From NCBI GenBank assembly GCA_038749025.1, contig JBCDIL010000008.1, forward strand, positions 100,009-164,008: a stretch of 64,000 nt of DNA, given 5' to 3'. A model generated the notes under the pieces. The model was not told the origin of the DNA. It did no database searches and saw only the letters and a list, made by a program, of their open reading frames with translations. Position 1 is the first letter of the stretch, and every line of letters begins with the position of its first letter. Positions 33,957 to 43,117 of this stretch are shown in pieces. The DNA is from JBCAXA01 sp038749025. Its GTDB lineage: Bacteria; Pseudomonadota; Gammaproteobacteria; Steroidobacterales; Woeseiaceae. The translations under genes and the position numbers were made by a program.

Positions 33957-35352
33957 AGCTGCTGGCGGCCGGCTGGGTCAATTGTTGTGCGTCGTCGTCG
34001 CTGGTTTCGCGTTCGTCTGTTATCCAGCGCAGTATCGATGCATACGAGCGGATATTCTCAACATACCGAACCGGTTCCCAGCCGCGGGCATAGCCATACT
34101 TGACGCGTTGGTACCATTTCTTTTGGGCGAGTAGCGGTAACGCCTCACGAACATCGATCCAAACGTTCGGGTTTTTGCCTTCCAATTCGACGATCGCGCG
34201 TGCATCGCGCAGGTGATAAAAGCCAACGTTGTACGCGGCCAACGCCATCCAAGTGAGATCAGGCTCGCGAATCGTGTCGGGCAATCGTTCCTTAAGCCGA
34301 GCAATAAACCGTGCTGCACCGAATATGCTCGAACGAGGATCGGTGCGATCGTCAATGTCGAGATAATCAGCGGTCGCTTCGGTCAACATCATGATGCCGC
34401 GGACACCTGTTGGTGATACTGCTTTCGCGCGCCAATGTGATTCCTGATAGCCGACCGCGGCCAATAAGCGCCAATCGAGACCGTGCGCCGCTGCTGCTTC
34501 CCGAAACCAGGCGTCATAGCGCGGCAGTCGTGAGTCGACGTGGCGTATGAAGGTCCGCGTGCCCACGTAGTCAAGTTCGTCGGTATGACCGTAGTACCGG
34601 TCTTGTATTCGAGCCAATTGCCCATTGCGGCGCACTCGCGCAAAGAAGCGGTTGGCTTCGGTGCGCAATGCCTTGCTGTGTTGCAGCGGAAACACCCAAG
34701 CGAGGTCATCTGCCGACCCGATATCGAAAGCGACCCGTATTTCCGGTAAGAAATTTCGATGTAAATCGAAGTCGTGTGAATCGGCGACTGTCAGTTGCAC
34801 GCTGCCATCGGCCACCTGCGATAACAAATCGCCAACGCCATCATCGGCGATCTCTTGCCACGTCAGTCGTGGATGATCCGCCTTGATCGCGCGCAGCGTC
34901 TCGGCATGCGATGAATCACGTAAGACAACCAAGTTGCGCTCAAACACTTCCGGCACGCTTTTCGGGCGGCCGGTGCCGAGTCGGTAAACGATTTGTTGTT
35001 CGACGCTTTGGTACGGCTCGGAAAAAGCTACGGTCTGTTTGCGTTTGTCGGTGATGGCGATGCCGGCTGCAACCATATGCGCTTCGTTGTTGCGTACGGC
35101 GTCGAACAACGCGTCCAAAGAGTCGCGTGGCTTTATCACCAACTCGACGCCGAGTGTATCGGCGAAGCGCCGTGCTAGATCGTACTCAGGGCCGGCCGGT
35201 TGGTCGTCGTGACCTAAAAAGTACGTCGTTGGTGTTTCGCGAGTCACGACCACCAATTGGCCCCCGGCCAACACATGGTCGAGCCAATCTGGCGGCGTCG
35301 AACACGTGCCGAGCCAGACCGTTGTGGCAATTATCGCGAATCGTGCGAGCAA
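33937..35352 (-). CDS. mltF: Membrane-bound lytic murein transglycosylase F
   Basis: MltF cleaves peptidoglycan glycan strands to anhydro-muropeptides. It has 471 residues from TTG 35352, with GGGAAAG 6 bases upstream. A lipoprotein-like signal ends WLGTC. The N-terminal half is a periplasmic solute-binding fold (LVVVTRETPTTYFLG to RYYGH). The C-terminal half is a lysozyme-like SLT domain with the catalytic Glu in VGYQESHW, and GIMMLTEATA and AAYNVGFYHLRDAR. tadA-mltF is a common gammaproteobacterial convergent pair near purL. Confidence 0.92.
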   Translation of the reverse strand: MLARFAIIATTVWLGTCSTPPDWLDHVLAGGQLVVVTRETPTTYFLGHDDQPAGPEYDLARRFADTLGVELVIKPRDSLDALFDAVRNNEAHMVAAGIAITDKRKQTVAFSEPYQSVEQQIVYRLGTGRPKSVPEVFERNLVVLRDSSHAETLRAIKADHPRLTWQEIADDGVGDLLSQVADGSVQLTVADSHDFDLHRNFLPEIRVAFDIGSADDLAWVFPLQHSKALRTEANRFFARVRRNGQLARIQDRYYGHTDELDYVGTRTFIRHVDSRLPRYDAWFREAAAAHGLDWRLLAAVGYQESHWRAKAVSPTGVRGIMMLTEATADYLDIDDRTDPRSSIFGAARFIARLKERLPDTIREPDLTWMALAAYNVGFYHLRDARAIVELEGKNPNVWIDVREALPLLAQKKWYQRVKYGYARGWEPVRYVENIRSYASILRWITDERETSDDDAQQLTQPAASSFTDVAP

Positions 35353-35382
35353 GACGAACTTTCCCAGACCGTCGGGCCCGTT

Positions 35383-35388
35383 ATTATA
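35383..35388 (-). promoter_or_regulatory. -10 element for mltF
   Basis: A perfect TATAAT on the minus strand lies 30 bases before the mltF start. The -35 region has no clear match. Confidence 0.45.
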
Positions 35389-35457
35389 CGCGTCGTTGAG
35401 GCCTTACTGGCGCTCGTGTACGACTGCAGGACGAGGCGTCGCGATGGGTGGTGCGGA

Positions 35458-35474
35458 GCCGGTGCTTCGCCGGC
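35458..35474. repeat. Short hairpin between mltF and the FHA gene
   Basis: GCCGG and CCGGC enclose a 7-base loop, followed by a GTGCGTTGCGCTACG stretch that resembles degenerate REP-like intergenic repeats of proteobacteria. No T-tract, so it is not a standard terminator. Confidence 0.3.
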
Positions 35475-35507
35475 GTATGGTGCGTTGCGCTACGATCGCG
35501 TCAGCGC

Positions 35508-36914
35508 TTATTCATCGCCGAGCCGGCGATTAGCGGCTTTGCGGTAATCCTCGTAGGCACGGACGAAGTCTTCGGAGAACATGTGTGGGAACTGCCCATT
35601 ATTGCGTTGAGTGATGACCTCGTAGAGTTCCGCGTACAGATCCCAGTACTTCGCCTTGCGGCTTGACGAGAACATCGCCCCTCGTTTCAACGACGCATCG
35701 AACCGTTGCGAGAGCTCTTCCGGTTCAAGCCGTTCGATAAACTCATCAAAAGCCGAACGGGCAGCATGTGACAACGCTTCCTCGTGAACTTTGATGTCTT
35801 TGCACACCCCGCGCACCGTTTCGACCGTCGGTGCGTACTGACGCGACTTGTTGGTCAGTAGATTGCGAATCGCATCGTCGACATTCGCAGAGAACTTCAA
35901 TGGGTTATTGGTACCGGCTTGAATGGTCGTCTGCTCGAGGCGGAACGCATTCTTGAGCGATGCGCGCGTCTGCAGCAGATCCATTGTCCCGATGATGAAT
36001 TCACGCAGGGCCTGACCGGCGTTGTGCATCAACTCATTGAGGTCGGGGTCACCGAGTTCGGCCAGCGACAAACCGAGACCGCGCAGGAATTCGAGTTGTG
36101 CACCAGCCTCACCGTGCAGTTTATGACCGCCTGCTGGGCTGCTGAGCTCACCGATCGAGCGTGTCCGAACGGGCGGCGGTGCGTCTTTTGATTGCCGCAC
36201 GCCGATATCAACGGCCGCTGCGCTTTCCTTCACCTCAGGTTCCGGGCCATCGGCAATGTCATCGAGCGACAAACTCTCTAGCGACAGGTCAATATTACCG
36301 TCATCTTCTGAAATATCGGCAGCATTGGCGGCCGGTTGCGGATCGACCGTCTGCGAGTGAACGGCGCTCGCCGAGCTCGTTGCGTCGATTCTAACGACGT
36401 TGCTAGGCTCCGTATTGGCGACTGTGTCGGAGAACGCCACGTCGTCACCATCGAACAGCCGGGCATTGAGTGACCGAGCGCCGGTTAGTGCGTTTTCTTC
36501 GACCATCATCGGCGAATCGACTGAGTCTTCTTCGGCCACCGTGTCCATCACCACCGAGCTAATCAGCTCCTCGATGCTGTCCATGTCGTCGTCGTCGGTG
36601 ATCTCAACGGTAATTTCGTAGTCACCGATCGCGAGCTTGTCGCCGTTGAATAATCGCTGTGGTTTGCCGGAGCCAACCGGGGTTTCCGATCCATTCACGA
36701 ACACGCCGTTCGTGCTGGTGTCGATCAAGTAGTAGGCGCCCGCTTGGTAGTCAACGGTCGCGTGGCGGCTCGATACGTAGCGATTTTTATCGGGCAAGAT
36801 CCAGTCGTTCTTTGCGGAACGGCCGATTGTTGCGCCTTCTTTGCCAACATCGAAGTTGGCATCTTCACCCATAACCGATTTTTCGCGACTTACTATTTGT
36901 AAGCTCAGTGGCAT
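35508..36914 (-). CDS. FHA-domain protein, type VI secretion TagH type
   Basis: The start at 36914 (MPLSLQIVSREKSVMG), with GAGGA 6 bases upstream, gives 468 residues; 36947 is an unsupported extension. Residues 1-110 form an FHA domain that would bind phosphothreonine (IGRSAKNDWILPD, RYVSSRHATV, STNGVFVNGSE). A long acidic, Ser/Asp/Glu-rich linker (about 110-250) follows. The C-terminal 200 residues resemble the TagH/ImpI C-terminal domain (ALREFIIGTMDLLQTRASLKNAFRLEQT, NNPLKFS, FSEDFVRAYEDYRK). No other type VI gene is in the window. A Ser/Thr kinase gene lies 14 kb away. Confidence 0.8.
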   Translation of the reverse strand: MPLSLQIVSREKSVMGEDANFDVGKEGATIGRSAKNDWILPDKNRYVSSRHATVDYQAGAYYLIDTSTNGVFVNGSETPVGSGKPQRLFNGDKLAIGDYEITVEITDDDDMDSIEELISSVVMDTVAEEDSVDSPMMVEENALTGARSLNARLFDGDDVAFSDTVANTEPSNVVRIDATSSASAVHSQTVDPQPAANAADISEDDGNIDLSLESLSLDDIADGPEPEVKESAAAVDIGVRQSKDAPPPVRTRSIGELSSPAGGHKLHGEAGAQLEFLRGLGLSLAELGDPDLNELMHNAGQALREFIIGTMDLLQTRASLKNAFRLEQTTIQAGTNNPLKFSANVDDAIRNLLTNKSRQYAPTVETVRGVCKDIKVHEEALSHAARSAFDEFIERLEPEELSQRFDASLKRGAMFSSSRKAKYWDLYAELYEVITQRNNGQFPHMFSEDFVRAYEDYRKAANRRLGDE

Positions 36915-37003
36915 CGTGGATCCTCGCCGTGCGGTGCCAGATGGCAAAAGCTGCGTCGCCCCAACGCGTGTCGCGGCGTCGAGCGACTCCCTGCTAGGCG
37001 CAA

Positions 37004-37024
37004 ATTATGCCCGGTTTGCATAAT
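37004..37024. repeat. 7-bp inverted repeat in the divergent FHA / DUF1820 region
   Basis: ATTATGC (37004-37010) and GCATAAT (37018-37024) flank a 7-base spacer. Each arm reads CATAAT outward, so it could be a pair of divergent -10 elements or an operator. Confidence 0.35.
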
Positions 37025-37067
37025 CTGGCACGTGCAGGTGTCACATTTGCTGTGTGCTCAACCTCTC

Positions 37068-37082
37068 AGCTTAAGCTAAAAT
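37068..37082 (+). promoter_or_regulatory. Palindrome overlapping a -10-like element before the DUF1820 gene
   Basis: AGCTTAAGCT is a 10-bp perfect palindrome whose last base begins TAAAAT (37077-37082). TAAAAT lies 34 bases before the ATG at 37116. No -35 is clear. Confidence 0.35.
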
Positions 37083-37115
37083 ACCGAATTACCTCGCAAT
37101 TTCAGCCATCCGACG

Positions 37116-37448
37116 ATGCCGGCTCAGCGTATTTACCGAGTTTACTTCGCCTCCCAGGGGCAGATTTACGAAATTTACGCGCGCTCGGTCTCCAACGGCG
37201 AGCTGTTCGGTTTCGTCACCATCGAAGAGCTTACCTTCGGCGAGCGGAGCCAACTCGTCGTCGATCCATCGGAGGAACGCATCAAGAGTGAGTTCGATGG
37301 CGTGAAGCGTACTTACGTACCGATGCACGCAGTGCTGCGGATCGACGAGGTCGAAAAGCAGGGCGCTAGCAAGATTTCCAAAGCCGACGGTAACGTTGCG
37401 CAGTTCCCAATGCCGATGTACACGCCGGACAACAGCAACAACTCGTGA
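37116..37448 (+). CDS. DUF1820 family protein
   Basis: A 110-residue soluble protein of unknown function that matches the proteobacterial DUF1820 pattern: RIYRVYFASQGQIYEIYAR, GFVTIEELTFGE, LVVDPSEERIKSEFDGVKRTYVPMHAVLRIDEV, and a disordered tail. It is probably beta-rich and cytoplasmic. It lies between the FHA gene (divergent) and purL (38 bases downstream). Confidence 0.85.
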   Translation: MPAQRIYRVYFASQGQIYEIYARSVSNGELFGFVTIEELTFGERSQLVVDPSEERIKSEFDGVKRTYVPMHAVLRIDEVEKQGASKISKADGNVAQFPMPMYTPDNSNNS

Positions 37449-37485
37449 AACTCGTTCGTGACGCTACGGCGTTTCCACCGCTGTC

Positions 37486-40400
37486 ATGCTACTAATCGAC
37501 GCTGCTACGGCGCTTTCCGCTAAGCGGCTTGCCTTCTTAAACCGCCGATTGGCCGCTACCGGGTGCGCCGAGTCGCTTGGCAATGTGCAGGCGTTTTATC
37601 TTATCCATACACCGGTAGCCGCACCGCCACCAACGTTGGTTGAGTTGTTAGGTGGCGCGACGCTGCGCGAACAGCCGAGCGATGCTGTTTGGGTGTTGCC
37701 GCGTTTCGGCACGCGCTCACCGTGGTCGTCGAAGGCTCAGGACCTGTTGACAACTTGCGGCATCAGCAACGTCGCTCGCATTGAACGCGGGCTGGTCTTT
37801 ACCGTCGCCGGCGGCACCTCCGATTCGTGGCCACCGCAAGCCGAGCAGGTGATTCATGATCGGATGACCGAATCACTGCTAAGACGGCCACCGACTGCCG
37901 ACGCCTGGTTCCAACGCGCGGAGCCGCGCCCACTGGTGACGGTTCCACTGGCCGCCGATCCGTTGGCGGCGCTGACGCGCGTCAACCGTGACTTGGGCCT
38001 AGCACTGTCCGCGCCCGAACTCGACTATTTGGCACGTTTCTACACAACGGAGCAGCGCGATCCGACCGACGCCGAATTAATGATGTTTGCGCAGGCGAAT
38101 TCGGAGCACTGTCGACACAAAATTTTTAATGCGCCGTGGTCTATCGACGGTGCTGCGCAACCACAGTCGTTGTTCGCGATGATCCGGGCCACGCACGCCA
38201 GTGCAACGGACGGCGTACTTTCCGCATACAGCGATAACGCGGCGGTCGTTGCGGGACCAACGGCAGCGCGGTTGATGCGGACACCGGCGACTGGCTCGTT
38301 CGAGTACACCGTCGAACCGGTCCATTTATTGATGAAAGTGGAAACCCACAACCATCCGACGGCCATTGCCCCCTTCGCTGGCGCAGCAACGGGCGCTGGC
38401 GGAGAAATACGCGACGAGGGGGCCACCGGCCTGGGCGCTCAACCCAAAGCCGGGTTGGTCGGTTATACGGTGTCGCACTTACGCCTACCGCAGCGCGAGC
38501 GGCATTGGGAGCTGCCCGCCGCAAAGCCGGCGCGTATCGCCAGCCCGCTCGACATTATGATCGATGCGCCTCTCGGCGCCGCCGCGTTCAACAACGAGTT
38601 TGGTCGACCAAATTTGGTGGGCTATTTCCGGAGTTTCGAGCGAAAGCGCGGTGCCAATGCTCGGTACGGCTACCACAAGCCGATCATGATCGCTGGCGGC
38701 ATCGGAAATGTGCGCGACGCCCATGCGTGCAAGCGTGACGTTGCCCCCGGCGTTCACCTGATCGTACTCGGTGGACCTGCGATGCTGATCGGCCTCGGCG
38801 GCGGCGCTGCGTCGAGCATGGCGAGCGGCACTAGCGATGCCGAGCTCGATTTCGCTTCGGTCCAACGTGGTAACCCGGAGATGCAAAGGCGCGCACAAGA
38901 GGTCATTACCGCCTGCTACGAACTCGGTAGCGACAACCCGATCGCGTTGATACACGATGTCGGTGCGGGCGGACTGTCGAACGCCGTCCCAGAGGCTGTC
39001 GACCATAGCCAACTCGGTGCAACGCTCGAGTTGCGCGAGGTTCCGAACGACGAACCGGCGATGAGTCCGATGGAAATCTGGTGCAACGAGTCACAAGAGC
39101 GTTATGTGCTGCTGGTCGAGTCGGATCGACTGACGACTCTAAGCGCCATCGCGGAGCGCGAACGCTGCCCGCTCGCCGACCTAGGCGAACTCAATAGCAG
39201 CGGCCGATTGGTGCTTACCGACCGGGACCTCGACGCTAGGCCAGTGGATGTGCCGCTCAGCTTATTGTTAGCCGATGTACCGCGTGAGCAGCGCAACGTA
39301 CAACGTTCGGCTAGTGTCGCTGATAGCGACGATGGTCTGACGGGGCTAGACCTCACGCGGGTTTGGCGTGACGTGCTGTCGCACCCGACGGTGGCCAGTA
39401 AAGCGTTCTTGGTTACCATCGGTGATCGGACGGTCGGCGGTTTGACCGCACGCGATCAGATGGTCGGTCCGTGGCAGGTACCGGTCAGCGACGTGGCGGT
39501 GACGACGACGACCCATTGCGTCACCAGCGGTGAAGCCATGGCCATGGGTGAACGCACGCCACTCGCGTGTGACAACGCACCGGCGTCGGGCCGGATGGCG
39601 ATCGCGGAGGCGATTACCAACCTGTTGGCAGCTGACGTTCGAGCGCTTCGCGACGTTCGGCTATCCGCAAATTGGATGGCCGCTGCCGGTGACGATACCG
39701 AAGAGGTGAATCTCTACGATACCGTCAAGACGGTCGCTCTCGATGTTTGTGCCCCACTGGGCATCGCGATTCCGGTCGGCAAGGACTCATTGTCGATGCG
39801 CACGGCATGGGAGGGCGGCACCGTTAGTGCGCCGGTTTCGTTAATCGTGTCGGCGTTTGCGCCGGTCGCGGATGTCCGTCGGACACTGACGCCCGAATTA
39901 CAACGAACGGCCGATCCAACGGTACTCGTGTTGTTGGATATCGGGGCTGGCCAGGACCGCGTCGGTGGCTCTGTTCTAGCAGAGGTCACCGAACGATCGC
40001 TAGGCGCCGTCGCCGACCTCGACGATCCGACCGATTTGCAATCGCTAGCTGCCGTGTTGACGAGTGCGCGTGACGCGGGCTGGCTGTTGGCATACCACGA
40101 CCGCTCTGACGGTGGCGTATTTACCGCCGTTGCCGAGATGATGTTCGCCGGTCGTTGTGGTGTAACGCTCGATTGTGGCGCTCGCGAGGGTCAGGAACTG
40201 CTGCGCTTTCTGTTTGCCGAGGAGCTCGGTGTGCTAGTTCAAGTGCGCCGGCGCGACACGGACCGACTGTTAGCGGTTTGTGCGAGTAACGATTTATCCG
40301 CGGCCGTGATCGGGTCGGTCGATGCCAGTCAGAGTCTGACGCTCGACTGTAGCGATGGCGATGGACTCGTATTACAACGATCTGAGATGCAAGCGGTCTG

Positions 40401-41325
40401 GAGTGAAGTCAGCGATGCTGTGCGCGAGTTACGCGACAACCCGGCTTGCGTAGCAGAGGAACGCGAGCGCATCCACGACGATGCCGATCCGGGTTTGGCT
40501 GGCGCTCGTTGGTCTGGCGATCTATCGCGGGCGCCTGTCATCGGTGGACAACGCCCGCGAGTGGCTATCTTGCGTGAGCAAGGCGTTAACTCGCAGGCTG
40601 AAATGGCGGCCGCGTTCGTCGCCGCAGGGTTCGAGGCCATCGATGTGCACATGAGCGATCTTGCGGCGGGCCGTCAGCATCTCGATGATTTCCACGGTTT
40701 CGCCGCCTGCGGTGGATTCTCCTACGGCGATGTATTAGGCGCCGGTGGCGGCTGGGCTGGATCGATTCTTCATGATACGCGCCTCGCTGATCAGTTCGCT
40801 GCGTTTCTTCAGCACCCGCAACGGTTTGCGCTCGGCGTTTGCAATGGCTGCCAAATGGTGAGCCGCCTGAAGTCACTGATTCCGGGTGCAGCGCCTTGGC
40901 CGACGTTTACCGGCAACCGATCGGAGCGCTTTGAAGCGCGGTTGTCGCTTGTCGAAATTGCGCCGACCGATTCGTGGCTTCTCGACGGCATGGCCGGCCA
41001 ACGCTTACCGGTCGCGACGTCGCACGCTGAAGGCCGGGCCACATTCGCGAGCGATGCCGAACTGGCGACGTGCCAAACGGGCGGTGTCGTCGCTGCACGC
41101 TATATCGACGGCTACGGGCGCGTCACGATGCGCTATCCCGCTAACCCGAACGGTTCGCCGGACGGGATCTCGGCGCTGACGGCGGCGGCGGGCCGCGTCA
41201 CGGTGATCATGCCGCATCCGGAGCGCGTCGCCCGCGCCGTGTGTCACTCCTGGTATCCCCCGGAGTGGCCAGATACGGCGCCATGGACGCAGCTTTTCGC
41301 GAACGCTTATCGGGCGGTGAGTTAG
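37486..41325 (+). CDS. purL: Phosphoribosylformylglycinamidine synthase
   Basis: PurL makes FGAM from FGAR in the fourth step of purine synthesis. At 1279 residues it is the large gammaproteobacterial form, with synthase and glutaminase fused. Visible parts: NSEHCRHKIFNAPW, MKVETHNHPTAIAPFAGAATGAGGEIRDEG, GVGAGGLSNA-like DVGAGGLSNAVPE, GKDSLSMRTAW, YHDRSDGGVFTAVAEM, and the C-terminal amidotransferase with GVCNGCQMVSRL and MPHPERVARA. The convergent ettA ends 3 bases after it. Confidence 0.97.
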   Translation: MLLIDAATALSAKRLAFLNRRLAATGCAESLGNVQAFYLIHTPVAAPPPTLVELLGGATLREQPSDAVWVLPRFGTRSPWSSKAQDLLTTCGISNVARIERGLVFTVAGGTSDSWPPQAEQVIHDRMTESLLRRPPTADAWFQRAEPRPLVTVPLAADPLAALTRVNRDLGLALSAPELDYLARFYTTEQRDPTDAELMMFAQANSEHCRHKIFNAPWSIDGAAQPQSLFAMIRATHASATDGVLSAYSDNAAVVAGPTAARLMRTPATGSFEYTVEPVHLLMKVETHNHPTAIAPFAGAATGAGGEIRDEGATGLGAQPKAGLVGYTVSHLRLPQRERHWELPAAKPARIASPLDIMIDAPLGAAAFNNEFGRPNLVGYFRSFERKRGANARYGYHKPIMIAGGIGNVRDAHACKRDVAPGVHLIVLGGPAMLIGLGGGAASSMASGTSDAELDFASVQRGNPEMQRRAQEVITACYELGSDNPIALIHDVGAGGLSNAVPEAVDHSQLGATLELREVPNDEPAMSPMEIWCNESQERYVLLVESDRLTTLSAIAERERCPLADLGELNSSGRLVLTDRDLDARPVDVPLSLLLADVPREQRNVQRSASVADSDDGLTGLDLTRVWRDVLSHPTVASKAFLVTIGDRTVGGLTARDQMVGPWQVPVSDVAVTTTTHCVTSGEAMAMGERTPLACDNAPASGRMAIAEAITNLLAADVRALRDVRLSANWMAAAGDDTEEVNLYDTVKTVALDVCAPLGIAIPVGKDSLSMRTAWEGGTVSAPVSLIVSAFAPVADVRRTLTPELQRTADPTVLVLLDIGAGQDRVGGSVLAEVTERSLGAVADLDDPTDLQSLAAVLTSARDAGWLLAYHDRSDGGVFTAVAEMMFAGRCGVTLDCGAREGQELLRFLFAEELGVLVQVRRRDTDRLLAVCASNDLSAAVIGSVDASQSLTLDCSDGDGLVLQRSEMQAVWSEVSDAVRELRDNPACVAEERERIHDDADPGLAGARWSGDLSRAPVIGGQRPRVAILREQGVNSQAEMAAAFVAAGFEAIDVHMSDLAAGRQHLDDFHGFAACGGFSYGDVLGAGGGWAGSILHDTRLADQFAAFLQHPQRFALGVCNGCQMVSRLKSLIPGAAPWPTFTGNRSERFEARLSLVEIAPTDSWLLDGMAGQRLPVATSHAEGRATFASDAELATCQTGGVVAARYIDGYGRVTMRYPANPNGSPDGISALTAAAGRVTVIMPHPERVARAVCHSWYPPEWPDTAPWTQLFANAYRAVS

Positions 41326-41328
41326 AGC

Positions 41329-42999
41329 CTACGCGATCGAGCGGTATCGAATGCGCTTGGGTTGGTCGGCATCGTTGCCCAGTCGGCGCTTGCGGTCTTC
41401 CTCGTAATCCGCGTAGTTGCCGGCGTACCAGACCACGTCACTATTGCCCTCAAAAGCGAGAATGTGTGTCGCGATACGATCGAGGAACCAGCGATCGTGC
41501 GAGATTACGATAGCGGATCCTGGGAAGTCGAGTAGCGCCTGTTCCAAGGCCCGCAGCGTCTCGACGTCGAGATCGTTGGTCGGCTCATCGAGCATCAACA
41601 AGTTGCCGCCGGAGCGTAAGACTTTGGCAAGGTGAACGCGATTGCGCTCACCACCGGACAACAAGCCGATTTGTTTTTGTTGCTCTGGGCCTTTGAAATT
41701 GAATCGGCCCACATAAGCGCGTGACGGAATCTCGTACTGACCAATGCTGAGAATGTCTTGGCCGTCCGAGATTTCTTCCCAGACGGTCCGAGAGTCGTCA
41801 AGGTCTTGCCGCGACTGATCGACATAGGCCAATTGAACGGTGTCGCCGAGACTGATCTCGCCGTCGTCCGCTTGTTCCTGGCCGGTAATCATCCGGAAAA
41901 GCGTCGTCTTACCGGCACCGTTGGGACCGATCACGCCGGCGATGCCGCCGGGGGGGAGCGATACATTCAGCCCGTCGATCAATTGCCGATCACCGAAGCC
42001 TTTCTTCAGCCCATCGATTTCCAGCACTTTGTCACCCAGGCGTGGCCCGGGTGGAATATAAATCTCGTTGGTTTCGCTGCGCTTTTGAAACTCTTGCGAC
42101 GAGAGTTCTTCGAACCGCTTTAGACGTGCTTTGGCTTTGGCTTGCCGCCCTTTCGGATTCTGCCGCACCCAATCGAGTTCGTCGGCCATCGCTTTGGCTC
42201 GCGCGGCTTCGGTCTTTTCCTCGACTTTCAGTCGCGCCTCTTTCTGCTCTAGCCACGACGAGTAATTGCCCTCCCACGGGATGCCATGACCGCGGTCGAG
42301 TTCCAGAATCCAACCGGCAACATTGTCCAAGAAGTAACGATCGTGGGTCACAGCGATAACGGTGCCAGGGTACTCCTCCAGGAAGCGTTCAAGCCACGCG
42401 ACCGACTCGGCATCGAGGTGGTTGGTGGGCTCATCGAGGAGCAGCATGTCGGGCTTCGAGAGCAATAGCCGGCACAACGCAACCCGGCGCTTTTCGCCGC
42501 CGGACAGCTTTTCGACATTGGCATCCCAGGGCGGGAGGCGCAGTGCATCGGCGGCACGGTCCAGTGTGCGGTCGAGTTCCCAGGCGCCGGCAGCGTCAAT
42601 CGCGTCTTGCAACTTGCCTTGTTCTTCGAGCAGCGCGTTCATTTCGTCGTCGTCGAGCGGTTCGCCAAACTTCATACTGATGTCGTTGAAGCGATCGACC
42701 AACGCTTTGGTCTCGGCCACGCCGAGTTCGACATTGCCGCGGACATCGAGATCCGGATCAAGCTCGGGCTCCTGCGGGAGATAGCCGATCTTAATGCCCG
42801 GTTGCGGGCGCGCCTCACCATCAAACTCCGTGTCGAGACCGGCCATGATCCGCAGCAGCGTCGACTTACCGGCACCGTTCAGTCCGAGCACGCCGATTTT
42901 CGCGCCTGGGAAGAAAGAGAGCGAGATGTCGTGAATGATCCGGCGCTTCGGCGGCACGATCTTCGCGACACGATTCATGGTGTAAATGTATTGGGCCAT
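41329..42999 (-). CDS. ettA: Energy-dependent translational throttle protein EttA
   Basis: EttA is an ABC-F ATPase that binds the ribosomal E site and gates entry to elongation by energy state. It has 556 residues with no membrane helix. Two ABC domains show GLNGAGKSTLLRI with LSGGEKRRVALC and GPNGAGKTTLFRM with LSGGERNRVHLAKVL. The linker and the arm typical of EttA lie between. Its start has an upstream TAGAAT promoter element. Confidence 0.96.
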   Translation of the reverse strand: MAQYIYTMNRVAKIVPPKRRIIHDISLSFFPGAKIGVLGLNGAGKSTLLRIMAGLDTEFDGEARPQPGIKIGYLPQEPELDPDLDVRGNVELGVAETKALVDRFNDISMKFGEPLDDDEMNALLEEQGKLQDAIDAAGAWELDRTLDRAADALRLPPWDANVEKLSGGEKRRVALCRLLLSKPDMLLLDEPTNHLDAESVAWLERFLEEYPGTVIAVTHDRYFLDNVAGWILELDRGHGIPWEGNYSSWLEQKEARLKVEEKTEAARAKAMADELDWVRQNPKGRQAKAKARLKRFEELSSQEFQKRSETNEIYIPPGPRLGDKVLEIDGLKKGFGDRQLIDGLNVSLPPGGIAGVIGPNGAGKTTLFRMITGQEQADDGEISLGDTVQLAYVDQSRQDLDDSRTVWEEISDGQDILSIGQYEIPSRAYVGRFNFKGPEQQKQIGLLSGGERNRVHLAKVLRSGGNLLMLDEPTNDLDVETLRALEQALLDFPGSAIVISHDRWFLDRIATHILAFEGNSDVVWYAGNYADYEEDRKRRLGNDADQPKRIRYRSIA

Positions 43000-43035
43000 T
43001 CGGATAACCGGTTGCGCACAGCGATTCGACCGCGC

Positions 43036-43065
43036 ATTCTACGGCGCGTTGGGCCGCGCCTACAA
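43036..43065 (-). promoter_or_regulatory. Promoter for ettA
   Basis: On the minus strand TTGTAG (43065-43060) and TAGAAT (43041-43036) are 18 bases apart, giving a leader of about 30 bases. A perfect GGCGCG/CGCGCC hairpin (43043-43060) lies in the spacer. Confidence 0.4.
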
Positions 43066-43117
43066 ACCGCGACGTTGCGCGTTCAAACTTGATTGACTGA
43101 CGAAGGTTGCGTTCGAC

